A DNA stretch of 11,758 nucleotides from NCBI GenBank assembly GCA_004299465.1, contig SCST01000601.1:1-11758 (forward strand), given 5' to 3'. Origin of the DNA: Methylovulum sp. (GTDB taxonomy: Bacteria > Pseudomonadota > Gammaproteobacteria > Methylococcales > Methylomonadaceae). Under the pieces are notes generated by a model. The model saw nothing but the letters and a program-made list of their open reading frames with translations, ran no database searches and was not told the DNA's origin. Position 1 is the stretch's first letter. The number at the start of each line of letters is the position of its first letter. A program made the translations under genes and the position numbers. This document shows, piece by piece, positions 6,033 to 11,758 of this stretch.

Positions 6033-7385
6033 ATGAGTAACACTATGAAAAGATGCGTCATCCATATCGGCATGCATAAAACAGGCTCAACATCTATTCA
6101 AAAAAGCTTTTGTAATCAATTAAATAATAGCGCATGGAAATATGCCGGCATGGGCCATTCCAATCATAGCTATCTATTGGCAAAAATACTGGGTAACGAT
6201 TTGCCCGGTGGTGATGCGGCTATTGGACTGGGCATTACCAGCCGCGATGAAATTATTGAGCGATTGGTCAAAGACCTGAACCAGGCAGGTGAAAACTACC
6301 TCCTTTCAGGGGAATGGATGAGTAGCCGTGTCGAGGTGGAGAGGTTAATGGAATTGCGTGACTTGCTGTTACGGCATGTTAGCCATATCACTGTCGTAGG
6401 CTATGTGCGTCCGCCTAAAAGCTATATGGAAAGTTCTTTTCAAGAACGCTTGAAAATGGCGTCGCTGAAATTGGACTTTGAAGATTTACGCCCAAAGTAT
6501 CGTCCCCGCTTGGAACATTTTGATGCCGTCTTCGGCAAAGAAAATGTAATGTTTTGGAAATTTGACCCGGCAACATTTAAAAACCATTGTGTTGTGCAAG
6601 ATTTTTGTGAGCGTTTAGGCATTGAATTTCCTGAAAAAAAGATTAAGCGGCGAAATGAAAGCCTGTCCAGGGAAGCCACCGCATTTTTATATACTTATCG
6701 AACTTATGCCAGCGGACAAGATACCGGCAGAATTTTTTCTGAGAATGACAACGTCATATTGGTCAACCACCTAGCCCAATTGAAAGGCGGTAAATTGCGC
6801 TTTGCTCCAGATATTGTAAGACCGGTATTAGACGCAAACCGGGCCGACATTGAATGGATGGAAAAGCGTATCGGTACATCGCTGGAAGAGCCTGATACGG
6901 ATAGTGAGGACGCGGTTCGTTCAGAAGCGGATTTATTACGTTACAAGCCGGAAGACTTAATGTGGTTGGCTAAACAGCTCGGCTCGGAATATGTTGATCA
7001 TTGCCGCCCGCAAATGAGTCCTGAAGAAGTAGCGGATTGGATGCTGGCCTTACAGGTAAAACTGCTTGACGATAATGCAAAGGCTATCGCCAATGTTGAA
7101 GCCGCCAACGTTAAAACCAATCCAGGCAATGAAACACTGGGCCTAAAAGAGTTGGTACGGCGCGCTAAAAAAACCACGCCCGAATTGGAAACGCTATCCG
7201 ATACCCAGGCAATTGCTTTGCTTTCCAGTGCCTTTAAACAAATTAACCAGAAAACTGAAAAAATAAATGACGGGAAATTGAGGGTTCCAGGCTTAGGTGT
7301 ATTCCAGGTAAACCCCATCAACCACGAAAAGGACGGACAAAAAATAACGCTCAGGCGGATCATTTTCCGTGCATTAGGTATTTAA
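6033..7385 (+). CDS. P-loop sulfotransferase-like protein with HU/IHF-like C-terminal tail
   Basis: Probably moves a sulfonate group from PAPS to a sugar or other acceptor; the acceptor is unknown. The N-terminus MKRCVIHIGMHKTGSTSIQKS (residues 5-25) carries the 5'-phosphosulfate-binding loop HKTGSTS at 15-21, and VVGYVRPPKSYMESSF (121-136) looks like the 3'-phosphate-binding strand and helix with Arg126 and Ser130. LLSGEWMS (90-97) follows the pattern seen in this group. At 450 residues it is longer than most bacterial sulfotransferases (about 250-350). The last about 64 residues form what looks like a separate domain: a helix (QAIALLSSAFKQIN), then KLRVPGLGVFQV, a short charged arm, and KITLRRIIFRA. 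The PGLGVF strand-turn-strand and the basic final strand resemble the beta arm of HU/IHF. ATG 6033 or 6045 may be the start; neither has a strong ribosome binding site. It may act with the two glycosyltransferases downstream. Confidence 0.75.
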   Translation: MSNTMKRCVIHIGMHKTGSTSIQKSFCNQLNNSAWKYAGMGHSNHSYLLAKILGNDLPGGDAAIGLGITSRDEIIERLVKDLNQAGENYLLSGEWMSSRVEVERLMELRDLLLRHVSHITVVGYVRPPKSYMESSFQERLKMASLKLDFEDLRPKYRPRLEHFDAVFGKENVMFWKFDPATFKNHCVVQDFCERLGIEFPEKKIKRRNESLSREATAFLYTYRTYASGQDTGRIFSENDNVILVNHLAQLKGGKLRFAPDIVRPVLDANRADIEWMEKRIGTSLEEPDTDSEDAVRSEADLLRYKPEDLMWLAKQLGSEYVDHCRPQMSPEEVADWMLALQVKLLDDNAKAIANVEAANVKTNPGNETLGLKELVRRAKKTTPELETLSDTQAIALLSSAFKQINQKTEKINDGKLRVPGLGVFQVNPINHEKDGQKITLRRIIFRALGI

Positions 7386-7393
7386 TGCGCAAT

Positions 7394-7528
7394 AAAAATT
7401 GGTAACTATTCAGCCCCTTGCTGTAGGGCGTGCCGCGCGCGCCATCTCCGGCATGTGGATAACGTGCCGGTCCGTTGATGGCGCGCGCAGCACGCTTCAG
7501 GCAAGGATCTGAACAGTTACAAAAATTG
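7394..7528. mobile_element. MITE-like palindromic element, 119 bp, with 8-bp direct repeats
   Basis: The core 7402-7520 begins GTAACTATTCAG and ends CTGAACAGTTAC, inverted repeats agreeing at 11 of 12 bases. Inside, a GC-rich stretch starting GTAGGGCGTGCCGCGCGC (7423) pairs with GCGCGCGCAGCACGC (7481-7495) around a loop of about 30 bases. The core is flanked exactly by AAAAATTG on both sides (7394-7401 and 7521-7528), the pattern of an 8-bp target-site duplication. There is no room for a transposase, so it would be non-autonomous. A related, decayed copy is at about 9973-10117. It separates the sulfotransferase-like gene from the glycosyltransferase at 7571 and, if transcribed, would fold into a large hairpin able to act as a terminator or processing site. 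Confidence 0.75.
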
Positions 7529-7570
7529 TTTAGATGCGTAAAGCTACTGTAAACATAAAGGCTATAGATT

Positions 7571-8722
7571 ATGAAATTTGGCATCGGAGCAATTTTTAAA
7601 GACGAATTTGATTATATTTTGGAATGGCTGGCTTGGCACCGGCTTGCAGGTTTTTCCCGATTTTTCATTGCCGATAACAACTCAACTGATGGGACGAGAC
7701 AATTACTTGAAGCATTAAACGAGGCGGGTTTTGTAGCCATCCTTTATATCCCACAACAGGTAAAAGCCCAATTAGTGGCTTACCAGACGATGGTCAATAG
7801 ATACTACAATGACGTAGACGCAATCGCTTTTATTGATGCGGATGAATTTATTGTTTCTGATGATGACACTACGCCCGCTCAACATTTAGAGTCGTTATTT
7901 TCCGATAATCATGTTGCGGCGGTAGGCTTGAATTGGCGCATTTTTGGCTCCTCGGGTAACAATCAACAGGAGAGTGGATTAGTTATTGAACGTTTTTTAA
8001 AATGCGCCCGTGATAGACGGCGGTGTCAGCATCGCATTAAAAGCGTTGTAAGGCCAATGCTGGTCAGTAATGTGCATGTTCATCACTGTGTGATTTTGAA
8101 TGACTATAAATACATCAACAATGACAAAGAAAATATCACTTTTCTGAATCAGGAACGACAACCGGTACGAGGTCAAACCGGGCTTACATCAGCAGTCTCA
8201 CAAGGTCCACTTCGGATAAATCACTATGTCGTAAAATCCTTTCAAGAGTTTACCGAAAAAAAACGTAAGCGTGGCGATGTCATGTTTGATCCTACGCGTG
8301 AGAAAACAAATCAATATTTTGCAGATCACGATTTTAATGATATTGAATTTCCCGGTGCATCGCTACTTGCCGATGATGTTTACCAAGAAATGGAATCAAT
8401 TAAATCGACTCTTCGGGCAAAAACCCCCTTTTACAAAAAAGGTCGCGGGCAAGTTAACAAGTGCAATGCTTTTTATGTTTTTGGCTGGGCTGTTCTCGAA
8501 AAAGAAAAGCCAAAAATTATGATTTTTGTCAATGGCAAGTTACACGCCGAAGTTGGCGCATTTCGCTTAAGGCCCGATATAATGAAAAGAGGTATAAGCA
8601 AAGATGGGCTTTGTGGTTTTCACCACGAATTTATTCCACATTTACAAGCCGGTGATGTTATTGAAATTAGTGTTTACGCAAATCCACTTGCATTTAAAGA
8701 TAATTTAATCATTGTTGAGTAG
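7571..8722 (+). CDS. Family 2/92-like glycosyltransferase with extra C-terminal domain (copy 1)
   Basis: Probably transfers a sugar from a nucleotide-sugar donor to a surface polysaccharide or glycoconjugate; donor and acceptor are unknown. The 383-residue protein starts MKFGIGAIFKDEFDYILEWL, with the AWHRLAGFSRFFIADNNSTDGT signature of the GT-A fold Glyco_tranf_2_4/GT92-like group, and the metal-binding Asp-Ala-Asp at 89-91 (FIDADEF). A beta-rich C-terminal domain follows at about 295-383 (FGWAVLEKEKPKIMIFVNGK, then RLRPDIMKRGI and CGFHHEFIP). AAAGG (7557-7561) lies 9 bases before the ATG. It is a clear paralog of the oppositely oriented gene at 8791-9939; the first 53 residues match at 48 positions. 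Residues 148-155 (DRRRCQHR) differ sharply from the paralog (DDVAINRH) in a way that fits a +1 and a nearby -1 frameshift, removing a conserved NRH before IKS(I/V)VRP, so activity may be altered. Confidence 0.85.
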   Translation: MKFGIGAIFKDEFDYILEWLAWHRLAGFSRFFIADNNSTDGTRQLLEALNEAGFVAILYIPQQVKAQLVAYQTMVNRYYNDVDAIAFIDADEFIVSDDDTTPAQHLESLFSDNHVAAVGLNWRIFGSSGNNQQESGLVIERFLKCARDRRRCQHRIKSVVRPMLVSNVHVHHCVILNDYKYINNDKENITFLNQERQPVRGQTGLTSAVSQGPLRINHYVVKSFQEFTEKKRKRGDVMFDPTREKTNQYFADHDFNDIEFPGASLLADDVYQEMESIKSTLRAKTPFYKKGRGQVNKCNAFYVFGWAVLEKEKPKIMIFVNGKLHAEVGAFRLRPDIMKRGISKDGLCGFHHEFIPHLQAGDVIEISVYANPLAFKDNLIIVE

Positions 8723-8790
8723 GTGCGGGTTCAAGCCATTCATTGGCATACACTCTGGCAATGGATAAAAGGGTCTTATGAATTTCCGGT

Positions 8791-9939
8791 TCATGTAATA
8801 ATCGTTGGATTTTGCTTAAATTTAAACGGATTGGCATAAATACTGACATCGACAACATCGCCTGTCTTTAAAACCGGAGTAAATACATGTTGAAAGCCGC
8901 AATAAGCCTCTTTAGTGATGCCGGCTTCAACAACATCGGCCCTATAACGAAAAGCGCCTGTTTCCGCCCGCAGCTCACCATTAACAAAAATCATAAGCTT
9001 AGGTTTCGCTGTTTCAAAAACCGCCCAGCCTTTAATATTAACGGCGTTGCACTGAAAAGACGCATTACACTTTTCATAATACGTCGATTTCAGGCGAATT
9101 TCCGACTTGATATGCTCAATTTCCTTATAAATATCATCCGCCCGCAAAGACATCCCAAGAAACTCAACATCATTTAAGTCGTGATTTATAAAATACTGTT
9201 GGCCTCTATCGCGATTCGGGTCTCGTTGGGCATCGCCGCGTTTACGCTTTTTTTCAGTAAATTCCTGAAGTGATTTAATAACATAATGATTTATCCTCAA
9301 AGGCGACTTCAGCAACTCGCAAAAAGAACTGGGTTTGGACCTAAACCGGCCCCGCCGGTCCATAAAAACCGGCCTCCCCCCAGCGCCATTAAGATAACAA
9401 AAATCGTCCTGGATATTGAAGTAGTGCATGTTTCTTATCTTGTCAATAAAGTGCGGACGTACAATCGACTTGATGTGTCGATTGATCGCAACGTCATCTT
9501 CAGCGCATTTTACAAAACGTTCAACAACCAATCCCGGTTCTTGCTTTAACTTTCCTGAAGAGCCGAAAATTCTCCAGTTGACGCCTACAGCCCCCACTGT
9601 GGGTCGTGAAAATAAACGTTCCAGGTGTTCAACCGGCTTTTTCCCATCATCGGCATAAATAAACTCGTCAGCATCAATAAACGCTATGGCATCGGCCAAG
9701 TGTCCATATTTTTGCTGGATCAATCGGTAAGCTAATTGTTGCGCCCCTGGCTGTGGCGAAACATAAAAGAGGGTTATTAGACCGGCTTCATCCAATGCTT
9801 CAAGCAATTGCCTCGTACCGTCAGATGAGCCATTATCGGCAATAAAAAATCGGGCAAAGCCTGCAAGCCGGTGCCACGCCAGCCATTCCAGGATATAATC
9901 AAGCTCGTCTTTAAAAATGGCGCCGATGCCGAACTTCAT
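8791..9939 (-). CDS. Family 2/92-like glycosyltransferase with extra C-terminal domain (copy 2)
   Basis: Predicted sugar transferase of the same type as the convergent gene at 7571-8722, 382 residues. It has KDELDYILEWL, HRLAGFARFFIADNGSSDGT, and the FIDADEF metal site at residues 89-91. The motif NRHIKSIVRP is intact, unlike in copy 1, followed by SPLRINHYVIKSLQEFTEKK and the beta-rich C-terminal domain (IKGWAVFETAKPKLMIFVNG, AYCGFQHVF). The start codon is at 9939 on the minus strand with AGGG about 8 bases upstream. Copies 1 and 2 converge with only 68 bp between their stops, where I see no clear gene or terminator. A palindromic repeat lies about 33 bp upstream, as it does for copy 1, so repeat plus gene look like one duplicated unit. 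Copy 2 is GC-richer than copy 1 and may be nearer to the functional ancestor. Acceptor specificity cannot be read from sequence. Confidence 0.87.
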   Translation of the reverse strand: MKFGIGAIFKDELDYILEWLAWHRLAGFARFFIADNGSSDGTRQLLEALDEAGLITLFYVSPQPGAQQLAYRLIQQKYGHLADAIAFIDADEFIYADDGKKPVEHLERLFSRPTVGAVGVNWRIFGSSGKLKQEPGLVVERFVKCAEDDVAINRHIKSIVRPHFIDKIRNMHYFNIQDDFCYLNGAGGRPVFMDRRGRFRSKPSSFCELLKSPLRINHYVIKSLQEFTEKKRKRGDAQRDPNRDRGQQYFINHDLNDVEFLGMSLRADDIYKEIEHIKSEIRLKSTYYEKCNASFQCNAVNIKGWAVFETAKPKLMIFVNGELRAETGAFRYRADVVEAGITKEAYCGFQHVFTPVLKTGDVVDVSIYANPFKFKQNPTIIT

Positions 9940-9972
9940 AACTTTAGCCCTATAGATAACTCAAGAAAAATC

Positions 9973-10117
9973 GTTACTATTCAGCTCCCTACCAAGCTAC
10001 CTGAAGTAGGGCGTGCCGTGCGCGCCTTCTCCGGTATTTGACTAAGAAACCAATCCGTTGGCGCGCGCGGCGCGCCCTACAGGGGGGTATAACTTTAGCA
10101 AAGGGCTGAGAATTACC
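9973..10117. repeat. Second, decayed copy of the palindromic MITE-like repeat
   Basis: The left end GTTACTATTCAG (9973-9984) matches the left end of the element at 7402, and the inner arm starting GTAGGGCGTGCCGTGCG (10006) with TTCTCCGG after it is nearly identical to the same part of that element. Arm 10006-10026 pairs with 10060-10080 (starting GGCGCGCGCGG) over 21 positions, all complementary if two G-T pairs are allowed, with a 33-base loop. The right end (CTGAGAATTACC, 10106-10117) is an imperfect match to the terminal repeat. No flanking direct repeat is evident (GAAAAATC on the left, ATTTAAAA-like on the right). It ends three bases from the mdh stop, so it probably forms the 3' hairpin of the mdh transcript, and it also lies in the leader region of the glycosyltransferase at 8791-9939. 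Confidence 0.7.
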
Positions 10118-10119
10118 AT

Positions 10120-11097
10120 TTAAAACAAGTGCCTGACCGCATTTCTTTCTTCTTTCAACTCCGCTTCTGAAAGCCGCATTCTCTGCAGGCTAAAATCATT
10201 GATATCCAGGCCCTTGACAATATTCACCTCGCCATCGACCACGGTGACCGGATAGGAATAAACCAGCCCGGCCTCAATACCGTAACTGCCGTCGGACAAT
10301 ACGCCCATGCTGACCCAATCGCCCGGTTCGGTTCCCAGCGCCCAGGATTTCATCTGGTCTATCGCGGCATTAGCGGCGGAGGCGGCGCTGGACTGGCCCC
10401 TGGCCTTAATCACCTCGGCGCCGCGCTGCTGCATCTTCGGGATAAAATCATTGACAAACCAGTCTTCATCAACCAACGACAAGGCGTCCTGCCCCTTGAC
10501 CTTGGCATGATGCAGGTCGGGGTATTGCGTCGTCGAATGGTTGCCCCAGACAATCATGTTTTTTACATCGGTAGACAAGACGCCGCATTTTTCAGCCAAG
10601 TAGCTCAAGGCTCGGTTATGGTCCAAGCGGCTCATCGATGAAAAATTTTCAGCTTTCAGATCCGGTGCGTTTTTTAACGCGATCAATGCGTTGGTATTGG
10701 CGGGATTACCGGTTACCAGCACCTTTACCGTCCTGCTCGCGACATCATTTAAGGCCTTGCCCTGCACAGCAAAAATTTCGGCATTGACTTGCAGCAAATC
10801 TTTACGCTCCATACCCGGCCCTCTTGGGCGCGCACCTACCAGGAAAGCGTAATCGACATTCTTGAAAGCAACCTTGGGGTCATCGGTAATGATTACACGG
10901 TGCAATAATGGCGCGGCGCAGTCATTAAGCTCCATCACGACGCCTTCCAAAGCGCCCATTGCCGGTGCAATTTCCAGTAAATGCAAGACGACAGGCTGGT
11001 CGGGACCCAATAACAAACCTGCCGCCAAACGAAAAAGCAGCGAATAACTGATCTGCCCTGCCGCACCGGTAACCGCTATATGAATAGGTGTTTTCAT
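10120..11097 (-). CDS. mdh: NAD-dependent malate dehydrogenase
   Basis: Interconverts malate and oxaloacetate in the TCA cycle and, in methanotrophs, in C4 steps linked to the partial serine pathway. The 325-residue protein is of the MDH type 2 (cytosolic-like) family. It has the Rossmann loop VTGAAGQISYSL (9-20), acidic Glu42 at the end of the second strand (favouring NAD over NADP), the substrate-binding loop GARPRGPGMERKDLL (88-102; Arg92 and Arg98), TGNPANTNA (129-137), the catalytic Asp159/Arg162 region SRLDHNRA, and catalytic His187 in WGNHSTTQYPD. Start at 11097 on the minus strand, with AAAGGAAAA about 4 bases upstream (11101-11109) as strong ribosome binding site. It diverges from mtdB across 199 bp and its stop abuts the palindromic repeat at 9973-10117. 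Confidence 0.96.
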   Translation of the reverse strand: MKTPIHIAVTGAAGQISYSLLFRLAAGLLLGPDQPVVLHLLEIAPAMGALEGVVMELNDCAAPLLHRVIITDDPKVAFKNVDYAFLVGARPRGPGMERKDLLQVNAEIFAVQGKALNDVASRTVKVLVTGNPANTNALIALKNAPDLKAENFSSMSRLDHNRALSYLAEKCGVLSTDVKNMIVWGNHSTTQYPDLHHAKVKGQDALSLVDEDWFVNDFIPKMQQRGAEVIKARGQSSAASAANAAIDQMKSWALGTEPGDWVSMGVLSDGSYGIEAGLVYSYPVTVVDGEVNIVKGLDINDFSLQRMRLSEAELKEERNAVRHLF

Positions 11098-11228
11098 CTG
11101 TTTTCCTTTGTATTTTTATCTGTTTGACGGTTTCGTTTTAGATGACTGGAGTGAGCCGATGTCCGTAATCGTATCATTCATACCCGGCTAAAATCACTCT
11201 AAATAATACGGGCAGGCTATGTGCTTAA

Positions 11229-11257
11229 TCGGCATGCTGTTGTTTATCGCGTATAAT
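11229..11257 (+). promoter_or_regulatory. Predicted sigma-70 promoter for mtdB
   Basis: TCGGCA (11229-11234, four of six matches to TTGACA) and a perfect TATAAT (11252-11257) are separated by 17 bp, the optimal spacing. The hexamers sit about 40 bp before the mtdB start, giving a leader of roughly 30 bases. No comparably good promoter was seen for mdh on the other strand of the same gap. Confidence 0.65.
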
Positions 11258-11296
11258 AGCGCACAAATATTTACATTAATAAACCATCAGTAAGCC

Positions 11297-11758
11297 ATGA
11301 AGAAGTTACTATTCCAGTTCGATACCGACCCTCACCCTTCCGTTTTCGATACCGTGGTAGGTTATGACGGCGGCGCCGATCATGTTATCGGGTATGGCGG
11401 CCTGACGCCTGATACGGTTAAAGCGCTCGTGGAAGGGACTATTTTTACCCGCGCCCCTAAAGATAAGAAAAATACCGCTATTTTTGTCGGTGGCAGCGAC
11501 ATGGTGGCAGGGCAGACTTTATTTATTGCGGTGCAAAGCCATTTTTTCCCCGGCTTTCAAGTGTCGGTCATGCTCGACAGCAACGGCAGCAACACCACGG
11601 CCGCATCCGCGGTCGCAAAACTGGCCGTCAGCGGCACGCTCGCCGGTAAAAAAGCCGTCGTGCTGGCGGGCACCGGCCCGGTCGGCCAACGCGCCGCAGT
11701 GATGCTGGCGCAGGAAGGCGCGGAAGTTTCCTTAACGGCGCGGACTTTGGAACGCGCA
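11297..11758 (+). CDS. mtdB: NAD(P)-dependent methylene-tetrahydromethanopterin dehydrogenase (3' end outside window)
   Basis: Oxidises methylene-H4MPT to methenyl-H4MPT in the cytoplasmic tetrahydromethanopterin pathway that carries formaldehyde to formate in methylotrophs. The visible 154 residues begin MKKLLFQFDTDPHPSVFDTV, followed by VGYDGGADHV, TPDTVKALVEGTIFTR, AIFVGGSDM, SVMLDSNGSNTTAA and the Rossmann loop VVLAGTGPVGQRAA (GTGPVG at 125-130). This closely follows the MtdB N-terminal half as I know it from Methylorubrum; the full protein is normally about 290-300 residues, so roughly half is missing at the right edge. The FDTDPHPSVFD and LDSNGSNTTA motifs separate it from ordinary short-chain dehydrogenases. 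It is the main evidence that the host uses C1 compounds. It has a well-formed promoter upstream and diverges from mdh. Confidence 0.95.
   Translation, partial: MKKLLFQFDTDPHPSVFDTVVGYDGGADHVIGYGGLTPDTVKALVEGTIFTRAPKDKKNTAIFVGGSDMVAGQTLFIAVQSHFFPGFQVSVMLDSNGSNTTAASAVAKLAVSGTLAGKKAVVLAGTGPVGQRAAVMLAQEGAEVSLTARTLERA

Noticed and set aside
8723..8790. Bidirectional terminator between the convergent glycosyltransferases
   Set aside because: Only weak short complementarities (such as CATTG/CAATG) and no T-run on either side.
7571..9939. Invertible segment switching between the two glycosyltransferase genes
   Set aside because: The inverted copies share only short exact matches (about 17 bp at most by eye), there is no recombinase gene nearby, and the repeats are too diverged to point to site-specific inversion.

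Overview
The window looks like chromosome of a gammaproteobacterial methanotroph or methylotroph (Methylococcales-like). This rests on two things. The right end carries mtdB, an NAD(P)-dependent methylene-tetrahydromethanopterin dehydrogenase of C1 oxidation. The left half has the gammaproteobacterial housekeeping order pyrG-kdsA-eno-ftsB. The genus cannot be fixed from the sequence alone.

Left region (1-5896): the tail of an unidentified gene is followed by pyrG (CTP synthase), kdsA (KDO-8-phosphate synthase, metal-dependent type), eno (enolase) and ftsB (divisome protein), all on the + strand. Both junctions around kdsA hold small, AT-richer gene pairs. A DUF4160/DUF2442 pair lies between pyrG and kdsA. 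A Phd/YefM-like antitoxin plus a PIN-domain toxin, broken by an in-frame TAG, lies between kdsA and eno. The pyrG stop still overlaps an orphan copy of the first ten codons of kdsA (2087-2116), so the first pair interrupted an older pyrG/kdsA overlap and kdsA now starts from a second, diverged copy of its 5' end at 2667.

Middle region (5897-10119): this is an accessory surface-glycan-like block. It has a P-loop sulfotransferase-like protein with an unusual HU/IHF-like C-terminal tail, then two convergent paralogous family 2/92-like glycosyltransferases sharing an extra C-terminal beta-rich domain. Each glycosyltransferase has a palindromic GC-rich repeat just upstream of its start. The first repeat (7402-7520) is bounded by a perfect 8-bp direct repeat, as expected of a miniature inverted-repeat transposable element. 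The second (about 9973-10117) is a decayed relative next to the mdh stop.

Right region (10120-11758): mdh (malate dehydrogenase, - strand) and mtdB (+ strand, cut by the window edge) diverge from a 199-bp intergenic region with a good sigma-70-type promoter facing mtdB. These are central C1 and C4 metabolism genes. No tRNA, rRNA, CRISPR array or full-length insertion sequence was seen.
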